Positions 18,958-27,399 of a stretch of DNA of 64,000 nucleotides are shown here, piece after piece; position 1 is the stretch's first letter, and every line of letters begins with the position of its first letter. This DNA comes from Actinospineispora eucalypti (GTDB taxonomy: Bacteria; Actinomycetota; Actinomycetes; Mycobacteriales; Pseudonocardiaceae). The notes beneath the pieces were generated by a model. The model was not told the DNA's origin and ran no database searches. It saw only the letters and a program-made list of their open reading frames with translations. The stretch is from NCBI GenBank assembly GCA_014208095.1, contig JACHMT010000005.1:992001-1056000 (forward strand), read 5' to 3'. The translations under genes were made by a program, and so were the position numbers.

Positions 18958-19521
18958 ATGCCACAGATCAGCACGGCCAACTTCAAGGGTGGCATCAGCC
19001 TGGACCTGCCGGACGGGTTGTTCAACCTGGTGGAGTTCCAGCACGTGAAGCCGGGCAAGGGCGGCGCGTTCGTGCGGACCAAGCTGAAGAACGTCCGCAA
19101 CGGTGCCGTGCTGGACCGGACCTTCCGGGCCGGTGAGAAGGTCGAGCAGGCGATCATCGAGACCCGCGAGCTGTCGTTCCTCTACAACGACGGGGACAAC
19201 TTCGTCTTCATGGACCAGGAGACGTTCGAGCAGCTCGAGGTGCCGGCCGAGGTGATCGGCGACATCGCGGACTACCTGCTGCCCGAGATGACCCCGGCGC
19301 TGCGCTTCTACGGCACCGAGATCGTGGGCGTCGAGCTGCCCGCCTCGGTGGAACTGACGGTGACCGAGGTGGAGCCCGCCGTGCAGGGCAACCGGGTGTC
19401 CAACGCGACCAAGCCGGCCACCCTGGAGACCGGCAAGGTCGTCAAGGTCCCGCTGTTCGTGAACGAGGGCGACCGGATCAAGGTCGACACCCGCACCGGC
19501 GACTACATCACCCGGGTCTGA
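18958..19521 (+). CDS. efp: Translation elongation factor P
   Basis: 187 residues, standard EF-P length. The N-terminal KOW-like domain contains VEFQHVKPGKGGAFVRTKL with Lys34 at the tip of the loop that enters the ribosomal P site; the OB domains follow, ending in ...GDYITRV. EF-P relieves ribosome stalling at proline runs, relevant here because several proteins in the window are very proline-rich. ATG at 18958 with GGGAG upstream. In many actinomycetes efp is followed by nusB; here the next gene is a convergent AraC regulator, so that context is lost. Confidence 0.97.
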   Translation: MPQISTANFKGGISLDLPDGLFNLVEFQHVKPGKGGAFVRTKLKNVRNGAVLDRTFRAGEKVEQAIIETRELSFLYNDGDNFVFMDQETFEQLEVPAEVIGDIADYLLPEMTPALRFYGTEIVGVELPASVELTVTEVEPAVQGNRVSNATKPATLETGKVVKVPLFVNEGDRIKVDTRTGDYITRV

Positions 19522-20464
19522 ACCGCCGGCGGTACTCGCTGGGGCTGCATCGGTAGGCCGCCCGGAACGCCCGGCTGAACCCGGCCGGGTCGGTGAAACC
19601 CCAGCGCGCGCACACCTCGGTGATCGGGTCCCGACCCGCGCGCAGCGCGTCGCGGCAGCGCTCCAGGCGGCGTTCCCGGATCCACTGCGCGACACCGTGC
19701 CCGCGGCGGGCGAACAACCGGTGCAGCTGCCGGGTGGAGATGAAGTGCGCCGAGGCGATGTCCGCCGGGCCCAGCGCCGGATCGGCCAGTCGGGCCAGGA
19801 TGTAGGCGTCGATGCGGTGCAACAGGTCGGTGGTCGCCGGGTCGGCCGGCGGTTCCGCGCCATGCTCGATGGCCAGGGTGGCCACCAGCTCGGCCACCTG
19901 GTGCGACAACCGGGCCTCGGCGGCGGGGCGCAGCGCGGGACGGGTGGCCACCAGGTCGGCCAGCAGGTGGCCGACCACCCGGCTCAGGCCATCCGCCGGG
20001 TCGAACCGGGTGGCGGTGACCGCGCCCGACTCGGCCGGGCTGAGCATCACCGAGGCTCGCGGCCAGGTGAACACGGCCAGCTGCCAGGGCTCGCCGCGCA
20101 GGCCCCAGTGGAACGGGCGGTCGGTCTCGTAGATGGCGAACTCGCCCGCCCGGAGCAGGCACTCCCGGCCGTCCTGGCCCAGCGCCGCCTCGCCGGCGCC
20201 GACCAGGCCGACCTGGAGATAGCTGGTGCGGTCGCGGCGGGCCAGTAGCGGCGTGCGGCGGGCGCCCTGGTTGATCGAGGAGACCTCGGACACCTGCAGC
20301 TCGCCGTGGGTGCGGCTGCGCACCGAGCCGGCGAACCGGCCGTGCGCGTCGGCCGGGTTGTCCAGCCCGATGTCCAGCGCGACGAAATTCTCCCTGATCA
20401 GGTCCCGCCACACCGGCAAACGGCGCGCGCTACCCGTCGAGGAACCGCCGCCGACCAGCACCAT
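19508..20464 (-). CDS. AraC-family transcriptional regulator
   Basis: 318 residues. The N-terminal ~180 residues match the AraC-binding-like ligand domain (AraC_binding_2 type: SYLQVGLVGAGEAALGQDGRE region). The C-terminal HTH domain (~215-315) ends with the classical second helix-turn-helix VCARWGFTDPAGFSRAFRAAYRCSPSEYR. ATG 20462-20464 has GGAGG upstream. Overlaps the end of efp by 14 bp. Its target is unknown; the 69-residue gene just upstream on the same strand is a candidate. Confidence 0.9.
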   Translation of the reverse strand: MVLVGGGSSTGSARRLPVWRDLIRENFVALDIGLDNPADAHGRFAGSVRSRTHGELQVSEVSSINQGARRTPLLARRDRTSYLQVGLVGAGEAALGQDGRECLLRAGEFAIYETDRPFHWGLRGEPWQLAVFTWPRASVMLSPAESGAVTATRFDPADGLSRVVGHLLADLVATRPALRPAAEARLSHQVAELVATLAIEHGAEPPADPATTDLLHRIDAYILARLADPALGPADIASAHFISTRQLHRLFARRGHGVAQWIRERRLERCRDALRAGRDPITEVCARWGFTDPAGFSRAFRAAYRCSPSEYRRRFRPG

Positions 20465-20525
20465 CGCTCCGACCTCCGTACCGCACGACGGTAAGGAACC
20501 GCGCCGGAGCGGTCAACGCGGTGGT

Positions 20526-20735
20526 CTAGGCGGCCACCTCCCAGCGTCCGAGCTCCCGTTCCGCCCGGTACACCCGCCACTCGTAGCCGACCGGGTAGTT
20601 CTCGTAGCTCCGGCCGCCGATGATCTCCGGCGCGTGTACGTCGAGTTTCTTGTCGGTAATCCGGGCGTGCACCATTCTTCCGGCATCCAGCTTCCACAGC
20701 TCGTAGCGGTAGGGCGAACTGTCCGGGTTGCTCAT
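20526..20735 (-). CDS. Small hypothetical protein, 69 residues
   Basis: A short polar protein with no membrane segment or cysteines, rich in Tyr, Arg and Glu; it includes YELWKLDAGRMVHARITDKK. ATG 20733-20735 has AAGGAA upstream, and third positions are G/C-rich inside the frame, unlike the region further upstream. I do not recognise the family. It lies just upstream of the AraC gene on the same strand (61 bp), which suggests a possible shared transcript. Confidence 0.55.
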   Translation of the reverse strand: MSNPDSSPYRYELWKLDAGRMVHARITDKKLDVHAPEIIGGRSYENYPVGYEWRVYRAERELGRWEVAA

Positions 20736-20892
20736 GCTGCGATGGGTTCCTTTCCTGGCCACACCGGCCGGGGTCTCCGGCCGAACGCGTGCAACACGCC
20801 CTTTGGCATACCCGGCACGGCGATGGCTACTCGGCAACTCGATCGATACAGACGGAAAGGAGGCTACTCCGCGTAACCAGGCCAGGCGGGGA

Positions 20893-21378
20893 TCAGGCCC
20901 GCTGGGTGACCCGCTCCAGGCCCTTGGCCATGCCGCTGGCCAGCACCTTCAGGCCGGCGTCCAGGGCCGGGCGGTGCAGCGCCGGCGCGAAGTGCGGCCA
21001 CAGTGCCATGGACCACTCCAGCTGGCAGCCCTGGTCGGTGTCGGTCAGCCGGTAGTCCTCGGCCAGCGCGCGGAACAACGGCAGCGGGGCCGACTCGACG
21101 CGGAACGCCCAGCGCGAGCCCTGCTCGTGCAGCAGCACGGTCTCCTCCACGACCAGCCCGCCGGCCCGCACCCGGCGCCGGGAACCCACGTGGTCGGCGG
21201 TCTGCACGACCCACCGGCCGCTGTGGTCGAACCCCGGGCAGAAGTCGCCCCACCGGGCGGGGTCGCCGGTCAGCAGGTCGAACACCGCCTGCCGGGGCGC
21301 ACGGACCGGCACCGTCCTGGTGACCAGGACCGGAGCGGAGGGTATGTCTTCGACGCCGACGGCGCGCAATGTGGCCAT
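20893..21378 (-). CDS. SRPBCC (START-like / polyketide-cyclase-like) family protein
   Basis: 161 residues. Begins VTRTVPVRAPRQAVFDLLTGDPARWGDFCPG, which is the typical first strand-helix region of the SRPBCC helix-grip fold (residues ~19-50), and continues with YRLTDTDQGCQLEWSMAL. Such proteins bind hydrophobic ligands in an internal cavity; some are aromatase/cyclases but many are of unknown role. ATG start at 21376-21378. Divergent from the molybdopterin oxidoreductase with 141 bp between starts. Confidence 0.8.
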   Translation of the reverse strand: MATLRAVGVEDIPSAPVLVTRTVPVRAPRQAVFDLLTGDPARWGDFCPGFDHSGRWVVQTADHVGSRRRVRAGGLVVEETVLLHEQGSRWAFRVESAPLPLFRALAEDYRLTDTDQGCQLEWSMALWPHFAPALHRPALDAGLKVLASGMAKGLERVTQRA

Positions 21379-21519
21379 GACCGGTGTTTATACCGCCGAG
21401 GACGGCGGTGGGCGCGGCGGCCCGGCCCGGGGCACCACGATCGGCAACCTGGCACGCGCTGCCAAGCCGCTGGCACGACCGGCCTGGCGGCGCCCCGCCC
21501 ACCCGGGCAGGCTCGGTGA

Positions 21520-23652
21520 ATGAGTACCACCGAGCTGCCGCTCACCAGTTCCACCACCACGGTGCGGGCCGCCTGTCCGCACGACTGCCCGGACACCTGC
21601 GCGATGCTGGTGACCGTGACCGACGGCCGCGCCACCGGCGTGCGCGGCGACCCGGACCACCCGTACACCCGGGGCGGGCTGTGCGTGAAGGTCAACAACT
21701 ACCACGAGCGGGTCTACCACCCGTCCCGCGTGCTCCACCCGATGCGCCGGGTGGGGCCGAAGGGCAGCGGCCGGTTCGAGCGGATCAGCTGGGACGCCGC
21801 GCTGGACGAGATCGCCGAGCGGTTCCGTGCCACCATTGCCGAGCACGGCGCCGAATCGATCATGCCGGTGAGCTACCTGGGCACCCAGGGGGTGCTGAAC
21901 GGGCTGAACGTGGGCGACCCGTTCTTCAACAAGCTGGGCGCCACCGTGGCCGAGCGCACCTACTGCGACTCGGGTGCGACGACCGCGTGCGCGATGACCT
22001 TCGGCCCGACCCCCGGGGTGGACCCGGAGAGCCTGGTGCACTCCCGCTACATCGTGCTGTGGGCGTGCAACGTGGTGAGCACCAACCTGCACCTGTGGCC
22101 GATCATCGCCGAGGCGCGCCGCCGAGGCGCCAAGGTGGTGGTGATCGACCCGACGCGCAGCCGCACCGCCCGCCGCGCGGACTGGCACCTGGCCATCCGC
22201 CCCGGCAGCGACGGCGCGCTGGCCCTGGCCATGCTGCACGTGATCACCACCGAAGGACTGGTCGACGAGGAGTACGTGCGCGAGCACACCGTCGGCTACC
22301 CGGAGCTGGTCGAGCGGGTGGCCGGGTACACCCCGGAGTGGGCCGCCGAGCGGACCGGCATCCCGGCGGCCGACATCCGCACGCTGGCCCGGGAGTACGC
22401 CACGACCGACCCGGCGGTGATCCGCATCGGGGTGGCGGTCGAGCGGCATGCGGGCGGCGGGCAGACGGTACGCGCGATCGCCTGCCTGACCGGGCTGGTC
22501 GGGGCCTGGCGGCACGTCGGGGGCGGGCTGCTGCAGATGCCGCTGGCCGCGTTCCCGGTCAACTGGGGCGGGTTGATGCGGCCGGACCTGGCCACCCCCG
22601 GCACCCGGGTGGTGAACCAGTTCCTGCTGGGCCGGGCGCTCACCGGCGAGCTCGGCCTCGACCCGCCGGTCAACGCGTTGATGGTCTACAACTCCAACCC
22701 GGTGGTGGTCTGTCCCGAGCAGCCGAAGCTGCTCGCCGGCCTGGCCCGGGAGGATCTGTTCACCGTGGTCAGCGAGCAGGTCATGACCGACACCGCCGAG
22801 TACGCGGACATCGTGCTGCCGGCCACGACCCAGCTGGAACAGCGGGACATCATGTTCTCCTGGGGGCACCTGTACGTCACGCTGAACACCCCGGCGGTGG
22901 CGCCGCTCGGGGAGGCGGTGCCCAACACCGAGCTGTTCCGTCGGCTGGCCGCCCGGATGGGCTTCACCGAGGACTGCTTCACCGCCGGCGACGAGGAGCT
23001 GATGGCCAACGCGTTCGACTGGTCCGCGCCCGCGCTGTCCGGGATCACCCTGGAGACGCTGGCGGAGACCGGCTGGGCCAGGCTCAACCTGCCGGACGCG
23101 GACCACTGGGCGCCGCACGCGGAGGGGAACTTCCCGACCCCGTCGGGCAAGCTCGAGCTGCGCTCCTCGCTGGCGGAGCGGGCGGGCAACTTCGTCAGCC
23201 CGGTGTTCCGGCAGGGTTCGGGTGACCACCAGCCCGGGGGAGCGGTCGATCCGCTGCCGCACTACATCCCACCGGAGGAGCCGGCGAGCGGTTATCGGCT
23301 GGTATTGGTCTCCCCGAAGTCACACGCCTATCTCAACTCCAGCGCCGGGGACATGCCGGCACAGCGCCGGGTGCAGGGCGAGCCGACCCTGCTGGTGCAC
23401 CCTCAGGACGCGGAGGAGCGGGGGATCGGGGCGGACGAGTACGTCCGGGTCTACAACGACCGGGGTGAGTTCGTGGTGCGCGCCGAGCTGACCGACCAGG
23501 TCGCGCGCGGGGTGGTGGTGTCGCCGATGGGGGCCTGGCGGCGGCACAGCAAGGCACAGTCGACGGTCAACGCGGTGACCCCGTTCCGGTTCGCCGACCT
23601 GGGCAACGCGCCGACGTTCTCGGACACCCGCGTGGAGGTGGAGCTGGTTTAG
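21520..23652 (+). CDS. Molybdopterin-dependent oxidoreductase with N-terminal 4Fe-4S domain
   Basis: 710 residues. The N terminus has the iron-sulfur motif ACPHDCPDTCAM with the fourth cysteine in GLCVK (~residue 56). The bis-MGD core follows (DEIAERFRATIAEHGAESI, IDPTRSRTARRADWHLAIRPG). Cys149 in ERTYCDSGATTA sits where the DMSO-reductase family supplies its molybdenum ligand, suggesting a cysteine-ligated Mo/W. The C-terminal molydop-binding domain is ~575-705. No Tat signal is seen, so it is probably cytoplasmic. Related proteins are annotated only as oxidoreductases or anaerobic dehydrogenases; the substrate is unknown and no electron-transfer subunit is encoded next to it. Confidence 0.88.
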   Translation: MSTTELPLTSSTTTVRAACPHDCPDTCAMLVTVTDGRATGVRGDPDHPYTRGGLCVKVNNYHERVYHPSRVLHPMRRVGPKGSGRFERISWDAALDEIAERFRATIAEHGAESIMPVSYLGTQGVLNGLNVGDPFFNKLGATVAERTYCDSGATTACAMTFGPTPGVDPESLVHSRYIVLWACNVVSTNLHLWPIIAEARRRGAKVVVIDPTRSRTARRADWHLAIRPGSDGALALAMLHVITTEGLVDEEYVREHTVGYPELVERVAGYTPEWAAERTGIPAADIRTLAREYATTDPAVIRIGVAVERHAGGGQTVRAIACLTGLVGAWRHVGGGLLQMPLAAFPVNWGGLMRPDLATPGTRVVNQFLLGRALTGELGLDPPVNALMVYNSNPVVVCPEQPKLLAGLAREDLFTVVSEQVMTDTAEYADIVLPATTQLEQRDIMFSWGHLYVTLNTPAVAPLGEAVPNTELFRRLAARMGFTEDCFTAGDEELMANAFDWSAPALSGITLETLAETGWARLNLPDADHWAPHAEGNFPTPSGKLELRSSLAERAGNFVSPVFRQGSGDHQPGGAVDPLPHYIPPEEPASGYRLVLVSPKSHAYLNSSAGDMPAQRRVQGEPTLLVHPQDAEERGIGADEYVRVYNDRGEFVVRAELTDQVARGVVVSPMGAWRRHSKAQSTVNAVTPFRFADLGNAPTFSDTRVEVELV

Positions 23653-25592
23653 GGCTCGCCGCCGACCTCCGGGCCCTGGTAGCCCTCGCGCGAGGTGTGG
23701 TCCATCCCGACCTCAAATCCGATGCCCTCGCTGATCCGGTTGCCGCCGATCAGTGCCCCGGTGGACTTGTTGTCCAGCCCGAACGCCTTGGTGTTGCTAC
23801 CGGTGATCACGTTGTTGGTGAGCACCACGTTCTTCACGTCGTCGATCCACACCGCCTGCGAGGCGTGCGAGTCGCAGAAGTTGTTGGTGAAGGTGATGTG
23901 CGCGCTCTCGCCCTTGCCACTGCCGTCGCCGGCGCCGCTGTTCGGCCCCTCGGCGATCAGGCACTGATTGTCGATCTTCTCGCACCGGTTGCTGTGGATC
24001 AGCACGTTGCTGCTGCCCGGGGTGTTGGTGGCGAAGGTCTGCATGCAGTCGGCGTGCGCGCCGCCGGAGTTCTTCACGTCGCTGACCGTGTTGTGGGAGA
24101 TCAGCAGGTCCTTGCCGAAGAACCGGATGCCGTCGCCGTCGCCGCCCTTCGGCCCGCGCACCGTGTTGTTCAGGAGCGCCGAGCCGGTGCCGGTCATCTC
24201 GATCGCCGGGGCCGCCGCGTCCACCGAGTTGAAGCCCTGCACGATCACGTGGTCGGCGCTGACGCTGATGCCCTTGACCGTTCCGTTCCCGTCCCCGATC
24301 ACCATGATCGGTGCCGAGGCGGTGCCCGAGCGAGTGATCTTGAGGCGGTCGGCGGGACCGCCGTCCCGGGCGCAGATGCGGTCGCCCGGGACAGCGGCGT
24401 CGACGGCGGCCTGCAGACCGGCGCCGTCGACCTGTTTGGTGCAGTTGGCGAACACCGGGGCCGGGCGCAGCGCGCCCGGCCCACAGATGTCCACGCCGGC
24501 GGGGGCGAGCGGCGCCGCGAGGGCGCTGGCCAGCGCGCCGACCACCCCCCACGACGCGGAGCACTCGCCCGACACCGGGCTGGCCGCCGGAACCTGCGGC
24601 AACCCGCCCGGCAGCGCCGGCGCCGGCGGCAGGCCACCCGGAACCTGGGGCAGACCACCCGGAACCTGCGGGAGACCGCCGGGCAGGGCCGGGGCCTGCG
24701 GGAGCCCGGCGGGCAGTTGGGGCAGGCCGCCCGGTAGCTGCGGAGCCGGCAGCCCGCCGGGCAGCTGGGGCACCTGTGGGAGGCCGCCCGGCACCTGCGG
24801 CAACCCACCCGGCAGTTGGGGAGCCGGTAATCCGCCCGGAAGCTGCGGAGCCGGCAGCCCGCCGGGCAGGGACGGCGCCCCGGGTATCGGCGGAGCCGGG
24901 GTGACCGGGGGCAGCGTGCGAGGCACGTCGCCCGAGTCGCCCGGCGCGCTGGTCTCACCCGAGGCGGCATTGGGCAGGCCGGGCAGGGCCGGGGCCTGCG
25001 GGAGTCCGGCGGGAACCTGGGGCAGCCCGCCGGGCAGTGACGGCGCCTGCGGCAACCCGCCGGGAAGCGAGGGAACCTGCGGGAGACCGCCGGGCAGCGA
25101 CGGCGCCTGCGGCAACCCGCCCGGAAGCGACGGAACCTGCGGGAGACCGCCGGGCAGCGACGGGGCCTGGGGCAGGCCGCCGGGCAGCGACGGGACCTGG
25201 GGCAGCGACGGTGTCTGGGGCAGGCTCGGCACCGGTGGGACGGTCGGCTCCGCCGTGGGCACGGTGGGGTCGACCTGCTCCGGCGAGTCCTCCTGCTCCT
25301 CGGGGTCCTCCGGCTCCTCGGAGGCCGAGGGCTCCGGGCTGGATACGACCCCCACCCCGGGCGCGACCGTGGGTGGTTCAGGTTTCGGCGGCGGTGTTGG
25401 TTTCGGCGGAACGGTGAGGGTCGGTATTTCCGTGCCCATGGCGGCCGGCAGGTAGCCGCGGTCCACCCCTTCCGCCGTGTCCTGCCCGGTGGGCATCAGG
25501 GCGGCGGAGAGGACCAGCGCCCCGCCGGCCACCCCGAGCACCGCGCCGACCCGGGGCCATAAGCCCGGCGCCCGGATGCCTTTCGTGATCAT
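23649..25592 (-). CDS. Secreted right-handed beta-helix protein with a Pro/Gly/Leu repeat region
   Basis: 647 residues. A signal or anchor segment (~residues 15-33, VGAVLGVAGGALVLSAALM) is followed by an acidic Pro/Glu-rich stretch (~60-115). A long low-complexity block (~120-335) is built from LPQ[A/V]P and SLPGG-type units. The C-terminal ~270 residues look like a parallel beta-helix with repeated N-N-x-[I/V/F] turns (SHNTVSDV, SNRCEKI, TNNFCDS, TNNVITG, GNRISEG). The beta-helix fold often binds or cleaves polysaccharide, but no catalytic set could be identified. ATG 25590-25592 with GGGGAGGA upstream. Probably cell-wall-spanning: the Pro-rich stalk could present the helix outside (inference). 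Confidence 0.83.
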   Translation of the reverse strand: MITKGIRAPGLWPRVGAVLGVAGGALVLSAALMPTGQDTAEGVDRGYLPAAMGTEIPTLTVPPKPTPPPKPEPPTVAPGVGVVSSPEPSASEEPEDPEEQEDSPEQVDPTVPTAEPTVPPVPSLPQTPSLPQVPSLPGGLPQAPSLPGGLPQVPSLPGGLPQAPSLPGGLPQVPSLPGGLPQAPSLPGGLPQVPAGLPQAPALPGLPNAASGETSAPGDSGDVPRTLPPVTPAPPIPGAPSLPGGLPAPQLPGGLPAPQLPGGLPQVPGGLPQVPQLPGGLPAPQLPGGLPQLPAGLPQAPALPGGLPQVPGGLPQVPGGLPPAPALPGGLPQVPAASPVSGECSASWGVVGALASALAAPLAPAGVDICGPGALRPAPVFANCTKQVDGAGLQAAVDAAVPGDRICARDGGPADRLKITRSGTASAPIMVIGDGNGTVKGISVSADHVIVQGFNSVDAAAPAIEMTGTGSALLNNTVRGPKGGDGDGIRFFGKDLLISHNTVSDVKNSGGAHADCMQTFATNTPGSSNVLIHSNRCEKIDNQCLIAEGPNSGAGDGSGKGESAHITFTNNFCDSHASQAVWIDDVKNVVLTNNVITGSNTKAFGLDNKSTGALIGGNRISEGIGFEVGMDHTSREGYQGPEVGGEP

Positions 25593-26112
25593 GATGACGT
25601 CCTCCCCCGACGACGTGGCTCGCGCCACTGTTCATCCGTTGGTGTGAGGCAGCCAGGCGAGCCCGCCATCCCCACATGTCTCAATCACCACTTCGGTGAA
25701 CCGGGAAGGTCGGGTTGACCTGCCCGGATCAGTGATGTCCGGGGGACCATAGATCGTTTCTGTCACGATCTGCGGGACATTCACCGCACGGCGTGAGTTC
25801 GTGTCCCATGATCAGGTGCGCAGAGTCACCTGGGAGTGATCGTCATCCCTTGCGCGGAGCTGGCCGCCCATCCGCTGGAGAGGGTCTCCGACTTTAGACC
25901 GAAATGGGGGTATGACCTGGGGCTGCGCTCGAACACGCGAGTACGCTGGGTCCCGATCGGACGAATGTGTCAGTCCGGTAACCTCCGATCGGCGGCACGG
26001 ACGATCGGCGTTACGACGCGAGTGTGGCTGGAAGCGTGACCGGCGTGTCCGCCCGGTAGGCCATTCGAGTAGTCGAGCGCCGGCCGGGCCACACACCCGC
26101 AACTAAGGAGAG
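25593..26112. promoter_or_regulatory. Long divergent intergenic region
   Basis: 520 bp between the beta-helix gene and the small ORF, with no convincing gene; short open frames here have poor codon bias. The palindrome CCGATCGG occurs at 25953-25960 and 25985-25992, 32 bp apart (three helical turns), with a related CGATCGG just after. These could be a regulator site for one of the flanking genes, but there is no independent support. Confidence 0.4.
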
Positions 26113-26121
26113 TTGAACTCG

Positions 26122-26268
26122 TTGATCGGGCTAGAACGTAGGAACTGGTTGATCGAAGGCCTTTTGCCCGGCCCTGTCAATAGCTGGCGGCGGTCGAGCA
26201 AAGTGCTGCGATCGCTGGACGAGCCGATCAGCGCAGATCTGGGTGTCTGCCGCGATGGGGGCAAGTGA
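26122..26268 (+). CDS. Small ORF, 48 residues, coupled to the downstream P-loop gene
   Basis: A frame beginning TTG at 26122 (or TTG at 26113, same frame) after AAGGAGA at 26105-26111. It reads MIGLERRNWLIEGLLPGPVN and continues with a basic, then acidic, tail ending CRDGGK. The stop TGA (26266-26268) shares its A with the ATG of the next gene (TGATG), the arrangement typical of translational coupling. It has one cysteine and no membrane segment. It may be a leader peptide that controls translation of the next gene, a small functional partner, or not translated at all. I do not recognise homologues. Confidence 0.42.
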   Translation: MIGLERRNWLIEGLLPGPVNSWRRSSKVLRSLDEPISADLGVCRDGGK

Positions 26269-27320
26269 TGCAGAGGCTGTCAGGGGCCAAGTGGGGCTAC
26301 GTCACCCGCCGGATGGATGCCGGCGAGCGTGACAACTTCCTCATCGGTGGAGTGACGCAGGAGCCGCGACTGGGTGATTTCGTCGTGGCCACCGTGGCGA
26401 AGCTCGGTGAGCACGAGGCCCTGGAAGACCCACACGGGCGGCGTGCCCGGCTCTACCCCGGAGACATGCTGGTCGGCGCGTACGGGAACCGGTACGCGAC
26501 CGACTTCTACGAGGGCTACATGCCGGGCGTCGGTGACGCCGTGCACCTGCTCACCTCCGGTGGGCTGATCGGCACCGTCGCCTCCTCGCACACCAGCCGG
26601 GGCGAGCCCACCGAGCTCGAGGTCATCGGCGCCCTCACCAAGGCCGACGGTGTCCCGCTGAACACCGAGGACTTCGTGGCGCCCGCGCCGGCACAGGCAC
26701 GGCCCGAGCTGGGCACCATCGTGGTGCTGGGTTCCGGGATGAACGCCGGCAAGACCACGGCGACCGCCGCCATCGTGCGCGGGCTGTCTCGCGCCGGCCT
26801 GAAGGTCGGCGCCGGCAAGGTCACCGGCTCCGGCAGCGGCAAGGACCACTGGTCCTACGTCGACGCCGGTGCCGCCTACGTGGCGGAGTTCCTCGACTTC
26901 GGCATGCCCTCCACCTTCGGTTACCCGGTGGACCGGCTGATGAAGACCACCGTCGACATCCGAGACCACCTGGTCGCGCGCGGCGCGGACGTGGTGGTGC
27001 TCGAGGTGGCCGACGGTGTCCTGCAGGACGAGACCCGTTACCTGGCATCGCAGCTGCCCGGTTTCGCCGACCACGTGGTACTCGCGGTCGGGGATGCGCT
27101 GGGCGCGGTGGCCGGTATCGGTGTGCTGGCGGAGCTCAAGGTGCCGGTGCGGGCCGTCTCCGGGTTGGTCACGGCCAGCCCGTTGGCTACCCGGGAAGCC
27201 GCCGCCGCGACGGATCTGCCTGTGGTGTCGCCGGCCGAGCTGGCCGGCGGGGCGGCTGTTGACCTCCTGGCCGAGATCTCGGTCGACGACCTAGCCAAGC
27301 TGGACGGTTCTCCCGCATGA
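26268..27320 (+). CDS. P-loop NTPase, DUF1611/MobB-like
   Basis: 350 residues. The N-terminal ~140 residues form a small beta-rich domain of unknown role. From ~145 the protein has a P-loop, VVLGSGMNAGKTTATAAIV, a likely Mg-binding region VVVLEVADGVLQDETRYLA, and a deviant-Walker layout that resembles DUF1611 (DgcN-type) and MobB P-loop proteins. Known DUF1611 members include a D-glutamate N-acetyltransferase, but that identity cannot be transferred here. Start ATG 26268 overlaps the stop of the small ORF. Followed after 79 bp by the ABC exporter on the same strand, so the three may form one operon. Confidence 0.7.
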   Translation: MQRLSGAKWGYVTRRMDAGERDNFLIGGVTQEPRLGDFVVATVAKLGEHEALEDPHGRRARLYPGDMLVGAYGNRYATDFYEGYMPGVGDAVHLLTSGGLIGTVASSHTSRGEPTELEVIGALTKADGVPLNTEDFVAPAPAQARPELGTIVVLGSGMNAGKTTATAAIVRGLSRAGLKVGAGKVTGSGSGKDHWSYVDAGAAYVAEFLDFGMPSTFGYPVDRLMKTTVDIRDHLVARGADVVVLEVADGVLQDETRYLASQLPGFADHVVLAVGDALGAVAGIGVLAELKVPVRAVSGLVTASPLATREAAAATDLPVVSPAELAGGAAVDLLAEISVDDLAKLDGSPA

Positions 27321-27399
27321 TCACTGGTTCGGCCCCGGCGCCGGACGGCCGACGTTCTAGACCGATGCCCGAGGTGTCACACCCGGCACCGGTGGGCGG

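Noticed and set aside
25836..26106. Small proteins in the 25.8-26.1 kb gap
   Set aside because: Codon bias is poor, no ribosome site, and the frames overlap one another.
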